Shown: positions 16,496 to 26,260, counted from the stretch's first letter. The stretch: DNA of 64,000 nt from Christensenella sp. (GCA_022009775.1 CP091723.1:1583115-1647114); one strand, 5' to 3'. The notes: generated from the sequence alone by a model not told the origin. Translations and numbers: made by a program.

Positions 16496-17914
16496 TTATC
16501 CAAGTCTTATGCGAGCCTTCATATACGGGCCGCCGTCAGAGACTTTCACCCACTCTTTGTAGCCTTTTCCGCAATAGCCGCCGCCGCAGGTGACGAGTTG
16601 TCCGCTCATCATTGACACCGATTTGAGAAGGTCGGGGACGTATCCCGTGAGAACGATAGGGGAGAAGATTTTACCTGTGAGTTTGCCGTCTTTTATTTCT
16701 CTTGCCGTGGTTACCATGCATTGAATACCCCAGTTTTTCGGATCTTCCATGCCGCTTGATGGAGATTCGAGCAAGAAGCCGTATTTGATTGACGCAATCA
16801 TTTCGTCGAGCGTGACGTTTTGTGCCGCGCCTTCGAAATAAGTGTTGGTCATTCTCGTATATACTTTGCGCTCGTAACTTTCACGTCTGCCGTTGCCCGT
16901 CGGTTTTACGCCGAGTCTTGCAGCGGAGAGTGCGTCGCACATACCTTTTTTGAGAATACCGCCGTTTATAACGACCGTGTCGCTCGTTAGCGTTCCTTCG
17001 TCGTCGAACCACATCGTTGCAGAGTCGTCAACCGCGTTGCCGTCGTGCATAGTCACAAGATCGCTTGCGACTCTTTCATCGATAAAGGACGCGGCAAGTG
17101 CTCTGTCTTTGACGAACATATCCATTTCCACGCCGTGTCCGAACGCTTCGTGAACAATCATACCGGTGGTGTCGGGATCGCAAATGCAGTCGTATTCGCC
17201 GGGGATCATCTGTTCGCTAGAAAGAAGTTCGATAGCCTTGTTTGCGACTTCGGTTGCAAATTCTTCCATTCTGTCGAGAATTTCCGCTCCGCCGAGTTGA
17301 GAGAATCCTTTATACGCGTCTTTGACTTCTTCGCCGCGAAGCGCAAGCGCAACGATTGCGCCGTTTGTCCACATAACCGTCTGATCAAGGTCGCGATTTT
17401 CGGAGATGAAAAGTTTTCTGAATTTTCTGTACGATACGTTGACCATTGCGTCGAGAACGCCGTCCACGCTCAAAGTTTTGTTGCGGATTGAGTCGAGTCT
17501 TTCTAGAATTTTTTCGTCACCGAGTTCGCGCGGGTCGATTGCATATCCCGAAACTTTTTTGAGAGTTGCCGTCTCGTCGCTTGGAATAGGTGTGGGAAGC
17601 GGTTTGATTCCGACGGGGACATTTGCGGTTTGATGTGCGATACGTTCGTCGATTGTTTTGACGATTTCGGGGATTTTTTCTTCCGAAAACTCGTTGAAAG
17701 AGTATTCGGCGCAACCGATTTGGTCAAAAACTCGCACCACGTAGCCCGAGCCGCCGCCTAGACCTACGTTGTTTATTCTTTTGCCTGCGCGATTTATTCT
17801 CCACGCGCGGCTGTCGTCCTGCACGGCAAGCACGGAAGCATACGCGTATTTTTTGCGAAGTTCCGACACGAGATTTTTGAGTGCAGGCTTGACAATGTCA
17901 AGTTTTTCAAACAT
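16496..17914 (-). CDS. tldD: TldD family zinc peptidase
   Basis: A 472-aa catalytic subunit with the zinc motif HEAFGHGVEMD near residue 255 and the C-terminal zinc-ligand region CGGGYCGKGYKEW. It pairs with the TldE-like protein downstream. The protein is intact. AAGGAG precedes the ATG. It has its own promoter about 60 bases upstream. Confidence 0.92.
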   Translation of the reverse strand: MFEKLDIVKPALKNLVSELRKKYAYASVLAVQDDSRAWRINRAGKRINNVGLGGGSGYVVRVFDQIGCAEYSFNEFSEEKIPEIVKTIDERIAHQTANVPVGIKPLPTPIPSDETATLKKVSGYAIDPRELGDEKILERLDSIRNKTLSVDGVLDAMVNVSYRKFRKLFISENRDLDQTVMWTNGAIVALALRGEEVKDAYKGFSQLGGAEILDRMEEFATEVANKAIELLSSEQMIPGEYDCICDPDTTGMIVHEAFGHGVEMDMFVKDRALAASFIDERVASDLVTMHDGNAVDDSATMWFDDEGTLTSDTVVINGGILKKGMCDALSAARLGVKPTGNGRRESYERKVYTRMTNTYFEGAAQNVTLDEMIASIKYGFLLESPSSGMEDPKNWGIQCMVTTAREIKDGKLTGKIFSPIVLTGYVPDLLKSVSMMSGQLVTCGGGYCGKGYKEWVKVSDGGPYMKARIRLG

Positions 17915-17969
17915 ATTTTTGCTCCTTTATAGAAATTGCGCACTTGTGCGCTTCGTTTTTTACGTTTAT

Positions 17970-17998
17970 ATTATCGACCCGTATCGAATATTTGTCAA
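17970..17998 (-). promoter_or_regulatory. Promoter for tldD-tldE
   Basis: On the minus strand TTGACA (17998-17993), 17 bases, GATAAT (17975-17970). The remaining 17999-18138 shows no other signal. Confidence 0.7.
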
Positions 17999-18138
17999 CC
18001 TTTGCGCGCACGATAATTTATAGAATATGAAAAATATTTCATATTGTCACGCGATTTATTCGGTTTTCAGCATTAAATCAAAATAGACCGAATTTGTGCG
18101 GTTCAGTCAAATTTGCAGTTACGGCGTATTTTGGTATA

Positions 18139-18164
18139 AAAAAAGCACCGTACGGTGCTTTTTC
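18139..18164. terminator. Terminator after the glycerophosphodiesterase gene
   Basis: A palindrome centred at 18151/18152 (CACCGT 18146-18151, ACGGTG 18152-18157) with A and T runs on the flanks. It is usable from both strands. Confidence 0.8.
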
Positions 18165-18172
18165 GTTTGCTG

Positions 18173-18988
18173 TCATTTATTGCAGGGGAGATTCTTTTCA
18201 GGACATTTGAAAGGAAGAAATTTGCCCGCAAGTTCGTTTACGAGTGCCGGATCGAGATCTTCAAAGATGATGTTGTTGGCGTATTTTTTTGCGCTTTCCA
18301 AAGTCTCGTCGGATTTTACCGTCCACATAAGGATAGGCAACTTTTTGCCCCATTTGAGCAACCATTTATTTTCGGAAAGGGAAGGGGAGCAGGCTCTTGC
18401 GTCGTATGCGATGAAGTCGGGGCGAGTGAGCTTGCAGATGAACATCTTGCCCATAAAGTCGGAAGGAAACCATCTGAGATGTTTAAGGTCGGGAGAGCAC
18501 CACGTGCAAAGCTCGCCCACGGGGTAGTCGCTGTGACGTTTGGCATACAAAACCGCGCCGAAGTCAAACGATTGAAGCGCGATGTCGCCCTTGTAGTCAA
18601 CTTCTTTCAAAACTTTGATAGTTTCGCGAACGATACGATGATTGAACGGATTTATGCCTTTTATTTCGCACAAAATGCCAACTTTTCCGTCAACGAGAGC
18701 AAGGAAATCTTTGAAAGTGGGGATTGTATACTCGGTGTTTGCGAGCTGATATTTTTTGAGTTCCGCAAGAGTGCAATCCTTGATAAGTTTGTCTATTCCG
18801 CAAACGCGTTTCAGGTTGTCGTCGTGAAAAACCACCACGTGACCGTCTTTTGTCACGTGAACGTCGATTTCGATATTGAAGTCGTTATCGATGGCAAGTT
18901 GATACGCCGGCATGCTGTTTTCGGGAAATTCTTCGTTGTGAAGTCCGCGATGTGCGATGGGTCTTGCGAAAAGCCATTGAAAATTCAT
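18173..18988 (-). CDS. Glycerophosphodiester phosphodiesterase
   Basis: A 271-aa GDPD-family enzyme that splits glycerophosphodiesters to glycerol-3-phosphate and an alcohol. Catalytic motifs are AHRGLH with ENS, then IEIDVHVTKDGHVVVFHDD, CEIKG and WTVKS near the end. No signal peptide, so it is cytoplasmic, like UgpQ. GGGGAAAAG precedes the ATG. It is divergent from lepA. Confidence 0.92.
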   Translation of the reverse strand: MNFQWLFARPIAHRGLHNEEFPENSMPAYQLAIDNDFNIEIDVHVTKDGHVVVFHDDNLKRVCGIDKLIKDCTLAELKKYQLANTEYTIPTFKDFLALVDGKVGILCEIKGINPFNHRIVRETIKVLKEVDYKGDIALQSFDFGAVLYAKRHSDYPVGELCTWCSPDLKHLRWFPSDFMGKMFICKLTRPDFIAYDARACSPSLSENKWLLKWGKKLPILMWTVKSDETLESAKKYANNIIFEDLDPALVNELAGKFLPFKCPEKNLPCNK

Positions 18989-19019
18989 ATCTTTTCCCCT
19001 TGTTTTGTATTTTATTTTC

Positions 19020-19049
19020 TTGACTAAAATTTTATATTTCTATTATAAT
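19020..19049 (+). promoter_or_regulatory. Promoter for lepA
   Basis: TTGACT at 19020-19025, 18 bases, TATAAT at 19044-19049. Confidence 0.7.
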
Positions 19050-19179
19050 AAAGTCAACGATTTTTGTGATTTATTCCGAATTTTTGTTTGATAGCGCAAC
19101 GAAAGCGTCGAAAATCGCGATAGCGGCAATGATACGACGTTTTTTGTTGCAATGAAAACTCATTCGGCAGGAGAGCGCA

Positions 19180-20982
19180 TTGAGCAAGAAACACATACGC
19201 AATTTTTCCATAATAGCCCATATCGACCACGGCAAAAGCACACTTGCCGACCGTCTTATAGAAAAAACGGGTACGGTCAGCGAGCGCGATATGGCAGAGC
19301 AACTTCTCGACAATATGGAAATAGAGAAGGAACGCGGAATAACGATAAAACTTCAAACGTGCAGGCTTTATTACAAATATAAAGGCGAAGAATACGTTCT
19401 CAACCTTATCGATACGCCCGGGCACGTCGATTTCACATACGAAGTTTCACGTTCGCTCGCCGCGTGCGAAGGTGCGCTGCTCGTCGTGGACGCAACTCAG
19501 GGCGTTGAAGCGCAAACTTTGTCAAACGTGTATCTCGCTCTTGAAAACGACCTTGCAATTCTGCCCGTCATAAACAAAATCGACCTTGCAAGCGCAGACG
19601 TAGACGGCGTAAAGTTGGAAATCGAAGATATAATCGGGCTCGACACCGAAGGCTGTCCGCTCGTTTCGGCAAAAGAAGGTATCGGCATTGACGACTTGCT
19701 TAATCAAATAATAGAAAAACTTCCTGCTCCGACGGGAGACGATTCCGCTCCGCTCAAAGCACTCATTTTCGACAGTTTTTACGACAATTATCGTGGCGCG
19801 ATATCAATGGTTCGCATAATGGACGGTACGGTGAAGGTTGGCGACAAAATCAAAATGATGTCGTCGGGCAAGACGTTCGAAGTCGTTGAAGTCGGCTATT
19901 TCTCACCGGGTATGAGACCTTGCGATATGCTTGTATCCGGCGAAGTCGGTTACGTTGCGGCAAGCATCAAAAACGTCAGCGATACGGCTGTGGGTGATAC
20001 GATAACAAACGCCGAAAATCCCGCAAAAGTAGCACTGCCCGGATATAAAAAGGCAACGCCTATGGTTTATACGGGTGTTTTTCCTGCGGACGGCGCAAGA
20101 TACGACGACCTTAAAGAAGCACTGCTCAAACTTCAGCTCAACGACGCGTCGTTGTCTTTCGATCCCGAAGTGTCAACGGCACTCGGCTTCGGTTTCAGAT
20201 GCGGATTTTTGGGACTTTTGCACATGGAGATAATCGAAGAACGACTCGAAAGAGAATTCGATCTCGACCTTATCACAACCGCGCCCAGCGTTTCGTATAT
20301 TGTGACGAAGACCAACGGCGAAAAACTCACCATAGACAACCCGACCGCTTTGCCCAATCCAAGCGAAATAGACTACATCGAAGAGCCTATCGTAAAGGCA
20401 AGACTTTACACGCCGCCCGAATACGTCGGTCCGATTATGGAACTTTGTCAGGGCAAAGGGGAGTGTTCGTCGATATGTCGTATATCGACCCGACCCGCGT
20501 GCAACTCATCTATCGCATGCCGCTCAACGAAATCATATACGACTTTTTTCGATTCTCTCAAATCGAGAACGCGCGGCTATGCGTCGCTCGACTACGAAAT
20601 GGACGGATACGAAAAGAGCGATCTCGTACGTCTTGATATGATGATAAACGGCGATTTGTGCGACGCACTTTCAATCATCGTGCACAAGGACAACGCATAC
20701 GCTCGCGGCAGGGGAATTGCCGAAAAACTCAAAGACGTAATCCCAAGACAACTCTTCGAAGTGCCTATTCAGGCAACCGTGGGCGGAAAAATCATCGCAC
20801 GCGAAACCGTGAAAGCAATGCGCAAAGACGTGCTTGCAAAGTGCTACGGCGGCGATATAACCAGAAAGAAAAAACTTCTTGAAAAGCAAAAAGAAGGTAA
20901 AAAACGTATGCGCAAAGTGGGCAGTGTAGAAGTCCCCAGCGAAGCGTTTATATCCATACTCAAAGTAGACCCGAACAAATAA
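19180..20982 (+). CDS. lepA: Elongation factor 4 (LepA), with a two-indel scrambled stretch
   Basis: A ribosome-bound GTPase of about 600 aa that acts on stalled or assembling ribosomes. G-domain motifs AHIDHGKSTLADRL, DTPGHVDF and NKIDL are present, as is the C-terminal end region KKLLEKQKEGKKRM. Start is a TTG at 19180 behind AGGAGA, giving MSKKHIRNFSIIAHIDHG. Between 20458 and 20549 the open frame encodes nonsense: one base is missing in the AAAGGGG at 20455-20461, and one T is extra in the run at 20544-20549. With both fixed it reads GVFVDMSYIDPTRVQLIYRM, the expected LepA sequence. Confidence 0.95.
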   Translation: MSKKHIRNFSIIAHIDHGKSTLADRLIEKTGTVSERDMAEQLLDNMEIEKERGITIKLQTCRLYYKYKGEEYVLNLIDTPGHVDFTYEVSRSLAACEGALLVVDATQGVEAQTLSNVYLALENDLAILPVINKIDLASADVDGVKLEIEDIIGLDTEGCPLVSAKEGIGIDDLLNQIIEKLPAPTGDDSAPLKALIFDSFYDNYRGAISMVRIMDGTVKVGDKIKMMSSGKTFEVVEVGYFSPGMRPCDMLVSGEVGYVAASIKNVSDTAVGDTITNAENPAKVALPGYKKATPMVYTGVFPADGARYDDLKEALLKLQLNDASLSFDPEVSTALGFGFRCGFLGLLHMEIIEERLEREFDLDLITTAPSVSYIVTKTNGEKLTIDNPTALPNPSEIDYIEEPIVKARLYTPPEYVGPIMELCQGKGECSSICRISTRPACNSSIACRSTKSYTTFFDSLKSRTRGYASLDYEMDGYEKSDLVRLDMMINGDLCDALSIIVHKDNAYARGRGIAEKLKDVIPRQLFEVPIQATVGGKIIARETVKAMRKDVLAKCYGGDITRKKKLLEKQKEGKKRMRKVGSVEVPSEAFISILKVDPNK

Positions 20983-20992
20983 TACGCTTATG

Positions 20993-21016
20993 CCCCGAGA
21001 AACTCGTTTTTCGGGG
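20993..21016 (+). terminator. Hairpin between lepA and hemW that includes the hemW ribosome site
   Basis: CCCCGAGAAA at 20993-21002 pairs with TTTTTCGGGG at 21007-21016 (one G-T pair), loop CTCG. GGGGTGA, the likely hemW ribosome binding site, starts inside the 3' arm. It may end some lepA transcripts and also limit hemW translation. Confidence 0.6.
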
Positions 21017-21026
21017 TGAAATTTTT

Positions 21027-22151
21027 ATGCAACTGTATCTGCACATTCCGTTTTGCAAATCGAAGTGCGCATATTGCGACTTCAACTCGTACGCTTGTAA
21101 AGACGAAGCGTTGATTTTGCGTTATCTAACCGCATTAAATCACGAAATATCACTTGCGGGAAAACGATTTGCGAAAGCAAAAATAGACACGGTGTATATA
21201 GGTGGCGGCACGCCTAGCGCACTTGCCGAAAACAAGATTTCGTCGGTTTTCAACGCCCTTGAAAACTCATTTGATTTGTCATTTGTCAAAGAGTTTTCGA
21301 TAGAGTGCAATCCCGAAAGCATAACCGCTGAAAAACTCGAGCTTTATAAAAAACACGGAGTGAACCGCATAAGCATAGGCGTTCAAAGTCTTTCGGACGA
21401 AAATCTGAAAATTATAGGCAGACTTCACGACGCCAACACCGCTATTGAAAAAATCAAACTCGCAAAAGAGTTTTTCGACAACGTTTCCTGCGATTTGATA
21501 ATCGGACTTCCGTTTGACACTATCGACGGCATAAGAGAAGAAGTGCGCACGTTATGTCCGCTCGTCGAGCATATCTCGATGTACGAGTTAAGCGTCGAAA
21601 AAGGCACGAGACTCGAAAGAATGATACAAAACGGAAAAGTTACGCTTCCTAGCGACGACGATACTCAGACGCTGTTCGATACGGCGTTCGACGAAGCGGA
21701 GAAGTCGGGCTTCAAGCGATACGAAGTATCGAATTTTGCAAAAAACGACAAAATATCCTTGCACAATTTCGGATACTGGACGAGAGAAGAGTATTTGGGA
21801 TTTGGCGCAGGTGCGCACTCGCTCGTTAAAACCGTCGACGGAGAAAGGAAACTCGCGAGCGAAACGAGATATGCAAATTTGTCTAAACTCGACGAATATT
21901 GCGCTGCGGTTGAAGAAAAAAAAGATTATAAGGATATCGTGCGCGAGAGCGTTGAAACGCTCACCGAAAAAGACGTGAAAAACGAAACCATAATGCTCGG
22001 TCTTCGCACGCACACGGGCATAAATAAAGATTTGCTAGGCGAAATCGACGACAGACTTTCGGTTTTCTTTGAAGAGCAAAACGGGAAAGTGCGTTTGACG
22101 CGAGACGGAGTTGCGGTGATGAACTCTATTTTGGTTGAAATACTTGACTAG
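21027..22151 (+). CDS. hemW: Heme chaperone HemW (radical SAM)
   Basis: 374 aa with the radical-SAM cluster motif CKSKCAYCDF and the HemW-specific HNFGYW, which separates it from coproporphyrinogen dehydrogenase HemN. HemW binds heme and inserts it into target proteins. The lepA-hemW order is conserved in Firmicutes. ATG at 21027 follows GGGGTGA. Confidence 0.93.
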   Translation: MQLYLHIPFCKSKCAYCDFNSYACKDEALILRYLTALNHEISLAGKRFAKAKIDTVYIGGGTPSALAENKISSVFNALENSFDLSFVKEFSIECNPESITAEKLELYKKHGVNRISIGVQSLSDENLKIIGRLHDANTAIEKIKLAKEFFDNVSCDLIIGLPFDTIDGIREEVRTLCPLVEHISMYELSVEKGTRLERMIQNGKVTLPSDDDTQTLFDTAFDEAEKSGFKRYEVSNFAKNDKISLHNFGYWTREEYLGFGAGAHSLVKTVDGERKLASETRYANLSKLDEYCAAVEEKKDYKDIVRESVETLTEKDVKNETIMLGLRTHTGINKDLLGEIDDRLSVFFEEQNGKVRLTRDGVAVMNSILVEILD

Positions 22152-22267
22152 CGTGTACGTTTGCATAAAAAAATGCAGTTCGTCAAATATAATTCGGAGG
22201 GGAATAAGAAAATTTCCGTCGAAAAATGAAAGAAAAATAAAATTAATTTTATTGTTGGCAATATTGA

Positions 22268-22296
22268 TTGTCAAGAACGAAATTGTTTGATATACT
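22268..22296 (+). promoter_or_regulatory. Promoter for the prs-like gene
   Basis: TTGTCA at 22268-22273, 17 bases, TATACT at 22291-22296; AGGAGA and the ATG at 22323 follow. Confidence 0.75.
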
Positions 22297-22322
22297 CTAA
22301 ATACAAGCTTAGGAGAACACAA

Positions 22323-23471
22323 ATGACACCTGATTTTTCTATTTTCGGAGAGACGCCGAGCGCACCTATCGCCATTATCGCGACACCCGGTGCGGAAGAA
22401 CTTGCGCAACTTATCGACAAGCGACTTATCACTCTTTTCAGCGAGTCTCATCTCGGAAAGAAACTTCACAAAGATACGTTCATTCTTAAAGCGGATTGCC
22501 CCCGTTTCACCAACGGCGACGCAAAGGGCATAATCTACGAGACCGTGCGCGGCAAAGATTTGTATATCATCTGCGACCCCGGCAATCACGGCATAACGTA
22601 TCCGTTCTTCGGGAAGGAAATACCCGTCACTCCCGACGAGCATTTTGAAAACCTGAAACGCATAATCTGCGCATGCACGGGCAAGCCTGCTCGCATCACG
22701 GTCATCATGCCCATGCTTTACGGCGGCCGTCAGCACAGACGCAGCGCAAGAGAATCTCTCGACTGCGCAACAATGCTTCAAGAACTTCAGAATATGGGCG
22801 TAAGCGACATTATCACTTTTGACGCTCACGACCCCAGAGTGCAGAATGCAGTCCCGCTTATGGGCTTCGACAACTATTTTGCACACTATCAAATTCTCAA
22901 ACGCCTTACTAAACAATTCCCGGACGTAAAACTCAACAAAGAGAGCCTTATGGTCATCTCTCCCGACGAAGGCGCAATCCCCAGAAACGTTTATTACGCT
23001 TCCGTGTTGGGACTCGATCTCGGAATGTTCTACAAACGCCGTGACTATTCAACGGTGATAAACGGCCGCAATCCTATTATAGCGCACGAATATATCGGTT
23101 CTTCCGTTGAAGGAATGAACGTGTTCGTGGCAGACGACATGATTGCAACGGGCGACTCCATTTTGCACCTTGCAAAAGAACTCAAAGCAAAGGGCGCAAA
23201 GAGAGTTTTCCTTGCGGCGACGTTTTCTTTGTTCACCGAAGGCGTTGACAAATTCAACAAAGCGTACGAAGACGGCATCTTCGACGCTGTGCTTACGACG
23301 AACCTTACTTATCGCATTCCCGAACTCAAAGATTGCAAGTGGTTTGTTGAAGCGGATCTTTCCAAATATATTTCGTATATCATCGCAGCCGCCAACTTCA
23401 ACGAATCCGTTTCAAATCTTCTCGACCCGTCGCAGAAGATACGCGAACTCGTTGCAAGACTCAGCGACTGA
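22323..23471 (+). CDS. prs: Ribose-phosphate pyrophosphokinase (divergent Prs)
   Basis: Makes PRPP from ribose-5-phosphate and ATP. The 382-aa protein has MPMLYGGRQHRRSARES (flexible loop), ITFDAHDPRVQN and the PRPP-binding loop VFVADDMIATGDSI. It is about 65 residues longer than classical Prs and belongs to the longer divergent type found in Clostridia; a second, classical copy may exist elsewhere. I start at the ATG behind AGGAGA. Confidence 0.88.
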   Translation: MTPDFSIFGETPSAPIAIIATPGAEELAQLIDKRLITLFSESHLGKKLHKDTFILKADCPRFTNGDAKGIIYETVRGKDLYIICDPGNHGITYPFFGKEIPVTPDEHFENLKRIICACTGKPARITVIMPMLYGGRQHRRSARESLDCATMLQELQNMGVSDIITFDAHDPRVQNAVPLMGFDNYFAHYQILKRLTKQFPDVKLNKESLMVISPDEGAIPRNVYYASVLGLDLGMFYKRRDYSTVINGRNPIIAHEYIGSSVEGMNVFVADDMIATGDSILHLAKELKAKGAKRVFLAATFSLFTEGVDKFNKAYEDGIFDAVLTTNLTYRIPELKDCKWFVEADLSKYISYIIAAANFNESVSNLLDPSQKIRELVARLSD

Positions 23472-23488
23472 GAGTAAAGGAGCATAAA

Positions 23489-24142
23489 ATGAAAATCACG
23501 TGGCTTGGTCATTCGTCCTTTCTGCTTGAAGAGAGCACGGGAACGAAAATAGTCACCGACCCGTATCATTCCTACGTCGGATACGATATGCCCAAGGTTG
23601 ACGCGGACATCGTGACGGTTTCGCACGCACACAACGATCACTCGTACGTCTCGGCAGTCGGGGGAGACCCGACGGTCATCAACAGAGCGGGCGCATACGA
23701 AATCGGCGGCGTACATATACTTGCCCAAAGGTCTTATCACGACGACAAGAAAGGTGCATTGCGCGGTCAGAATATCATCTTTAAATATCGCATGGACGGC
23801 GTTGACGTATGCCACATGGGCGACGTCGGAGAAGAGTGCAACGCAATTCTCGTCGAATCGTTAATGCCCGTCAACGTGTTGCTCATTCCCGTAGGCGGAA
23901 ACTACACGATCGACGCTGTGCAGGCAAAAGAATACGTTGACAAAATCATGCCCGACGTTGTCATTCCCATGCACTATAAGACCAAAGATTGCGAATTCGA
24001 TATAGACAAAATCAACGAATTTCTCGATTTGTTTGACGACGAAAATATCGTATACGCAGAAGGTCCGACAGTTGAGTTTGACAGAGCGGATTTCGACGGC
24101 GAAGACACGAAAGTGCTCGTTCTAGAAAGACTTGCAAAATAA
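23489..24142 (+). CDS. Metallo-beta-lactamase-fold hydrolase (UlaG/UPF0173-like)
   Basis: 217 aa, beginning MKITWLGHSSFLLE, with the metal-binding motif VSHAHNDHSYV and later histidines in CHMGDVGEE and IPMHYKT. This arrangement is typical of UlaG-like and UPF0173 hydrolases; the substrate cannot be told from sequence. It follows prs by 17 bases with AAAGGAG, so the two are in one transcript. Confidence 0.85.
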   Translation: MKITWLGHSSFLLEESTGTKIVTDPYHSYVGYDMPKVDADIVTVSHAHNDHSYVSAVGGDPTVINRAGAYEIGGVHILAQRSYHDDKKGALRGQNIIFKYRMDGVDVCHMGDVGEECNAILVESLMPVNVLLIPVGGNYTIDAVQAKEYVDKIMPDVVIPMHYKTKDCEFDIDKINEFLDLFDDENIVYAEGPTVEFDRADFDGEDTKVLVLERLAK

Positions 24143-24152
24143 CAAAAAACGA

Positions 24153-24179
24153 TCGCCGTCACCTAAAAGGCGACGGCGA
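24153..24179 (-). terminator. GC-rich hairpin upstream of rho
   Basis: TCGCCGTC at 24153-24160 pairs with GACGGCGA at 24172-24179. There is no T run on the plus strand, but a GTTTTTTGTT follows on the minus strand. It may be a Rho-sensitive or attenuating element ahead of rho rather than a simple terminator. Confidence 0.45.
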
Positions 24180-24264
24180 GAAATATACTTCACGTTTTAT
24201 ATCCCCGAAAAAAATAAAATTTAATATAAATTATGCCAATAAAAGGCGTAAATCAGGAGTGTTT

Positions 24265-26062
24265 ATGGAAAAATACACCAAACAAGATCTTGAATCAAAG
24301 AGTATTTTTTGAAATGCGTGCCCTTGCAAAAGAAGTCGGCGTAAGTGCGCCTACGAAATTGAACAAGGCAGATTTGGTGGATCTCGTTTTCAAGATTTCA
24401 AACGGTGAAATGGAACCGCCCGCCGCACCGCGTCGCGGACGTCCCAAAAAAGGCGAAAACACAGAAAAAATCGTTGAAACGAGTCAAAATACGGTGGATG
24501 CCGTAAAATCCGAACCGCAAAAAAGCGAAGTCGTGAAAATCGAAAAAAACGGTCAAACCGAAGAATTCGTGAGACCGAAATTCCAACCGACCTATCGTTC
24601 GACTAGTTACGGCAACAATAACGGTTACAATAACAACAACGGTTACGGCAACAATAATTATAAAAACGGTAATTTCAACAATAATCAGTACCAAAAACCG
24701 CAAAATCAGCAAAAACGCAACTTCAACGATTTTCAGAACGGAAACGGCGGTTTCAATAAAAACAACGGGTATCAGAATAACGGATACAACAATTATAACA
24801 ACAACGGTTATAACAATCAAAGCGGCGGATTGCAAAAGCAGAATCAACAGCAAGTTCAGAATTTCAACACTCAGGTTCTCAACGAGAGTAAGGAAGTCGA
24901 AGAAGAATTGCTCGAAAGAGAAGGTTATCTCGAAATCAATCCCGACGGATACGGTTTTCTCCGCGTATTGAACGGCACTTTCAACGAAATGGACGCTTAT
25001 GTGTCCACGATGAAAATCAAACAATACGGTTTGCGTAGGGGAGACTACGTTCATTCTCTTTGCAAAAAGGTTCAGGAAGGCAGACCTGCGGCTGTCGTCA
25101 CCGTCACTAAAATCAACGGTATAGACGCTGAAACGCTTGGTATTCGTCCCAACTTCGACGATCTCGTGCCTATTTATCCCAACGAAAGATTGCGTCTGGA
25201 AACGACACCGAGAGAATACGCAACCCGTTGCATAGATCTCGTATCTCCTATCGGCAAAGGTCAACGCGGTATCATCGTTTCTCCGCCTAAAGCGGGCAAA
25301 ACGACTCTTTTGAAGATGATTGCCGCGGCTATCGCGCAGAATTATCCCGAAGTCGAACTCAAAGTTCTTCTTATCGACGAACGCCCCGAAGAAGTCACGG
25401 ATATGCAACGCTCTATAAAGGGCGAAGTGGTTTATTCCACTTTTGACGAACTTCCCGAACATCACACAAAGACGGCAGAAATGCTCCTTGAAAGAGCAAA
25501 ACGTCTCGTCGAATCGGGCAAAGACGTCGTGGTGCTTCTTGACAGTCTCACTCGTCTTGCAAGAGCGTACAACATCACCATTCCGCCGACAGGCAGAACG
25601 CTTTCGGGCGGTATCGATCCCGGCGCATTGCACAGTCCGAAACGCTTCTTCGGCTCGGCAAGAAATATCGAAAACGGTGGCTCGCTCACTATCATTGCAA
25701 CCGCGCTTATCGATACTGGAAGCCGTATGGACGACGTGATTTTTGAAGAGTTCAAAGGCACGGGCAATATGGAAATTCACCTTGACCGCAGACTCAGCGA
25801 AAAGAGAATTTTCCCCGCAATAGACCTTGCAAAGAGCGGCACGAGAAAAGAAGAATTGCTCCTTACGCCCAGCGAACTCGAAGGTACTTGGGCAATCAGA
25901 AAGATCCTTTCCACCGCAGACAACGCGGAAGCGACGGAAAATCTTCTCAATATGCTCATCAAGACTCAATCCAACAAAGAGTTTATCGACCAACTCAACT
26001 TGCAACTTCGTGCGTTCCAGAAAGAAGGTTACGTGTGGCGCGGAACTAGCGGTAATAAATAA
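24265..26062 (+). CDS. rho: Transcription termination factor Rho with Asn/Gly-rich insert (one frame break)
   Basis: Rho is the hexameric RNA-dependent ATPase that ends transcription. The start is the ATG at 24265 behind AGGAG, giving MEKYTKQDLESKSIFEMRALA, the Rho N-domain; the frame is restored by removing one T from the run of six at 24305-24310. Residues about 112-200 are a low-complexity run of Asn, Gly, Tyr and Gln (NNNGYNNNNGYGNN and similar). Then come the RNA-binding cold-shock domain (GYLEINPDGYGFLR) and the ATPase (PPKAGKTTLLK, LIDERPEEVTDM, DSLTRLARAYN). Length about 598 aa. Confidence 0.95.
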
Positions 26063-26136
26063 TTGCTCGTTAATCGATTCTTTGTATATCTAACGAAATT
26101 GAGGTATGCAAAGTCTAAAATTGAAAAAATATAATG

Positions 26137-26166
26137 AAAAAGCACTGCGGTTTTGCGGTGCTTTTT
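26137..26166 (+). terminator. Terminator after rho
   Basis: AAAAAGCACTGC at 26137-26148 pairs with GCGGTGCTTTTT at 26155-26166. The space from 26167 to 26436 holds a run of 15 T at 26212-26226 and the promoter listed next, and nothing else I recognise. Confidence 0.85.
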
Positions 26167-26231
26167 CGATATTTTTTCTTCATTGTTCAAGCGAATAAAA
26201 TAACTTAGTTATTTTTTTTTTTTTTTCACTA

Positions 26232-26260
26232 TTGACTTTATCTCGTCTTCCTTGTAAACT
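26232..26260 (+). promoter_or_regulatory. Promoter for the alkaline phosphatase gene
   Basis: TTGACT at 26232-26237, 17 bases, TAAACT at 26255-26260, just after a 15-T run that could act as an UP-like element. The leader to the ATG is about 170 bases. I cannot identify a Pho box. Confidence 0.55.

Noticed and set aside
15207..18988. A natural-product (RiPP) cluster around tldD-tldE
   Set aside because: No precursor peptide, radical SAM maturase, cyclodehydratase or transporter nearby.
24398..26005. A 535-codon open frame on the strand opposite rho
   Set aside because: It mirrors the rho coding pattern and its Asn-rich tract (giving Val/Ile runs) and has no ribosome site.
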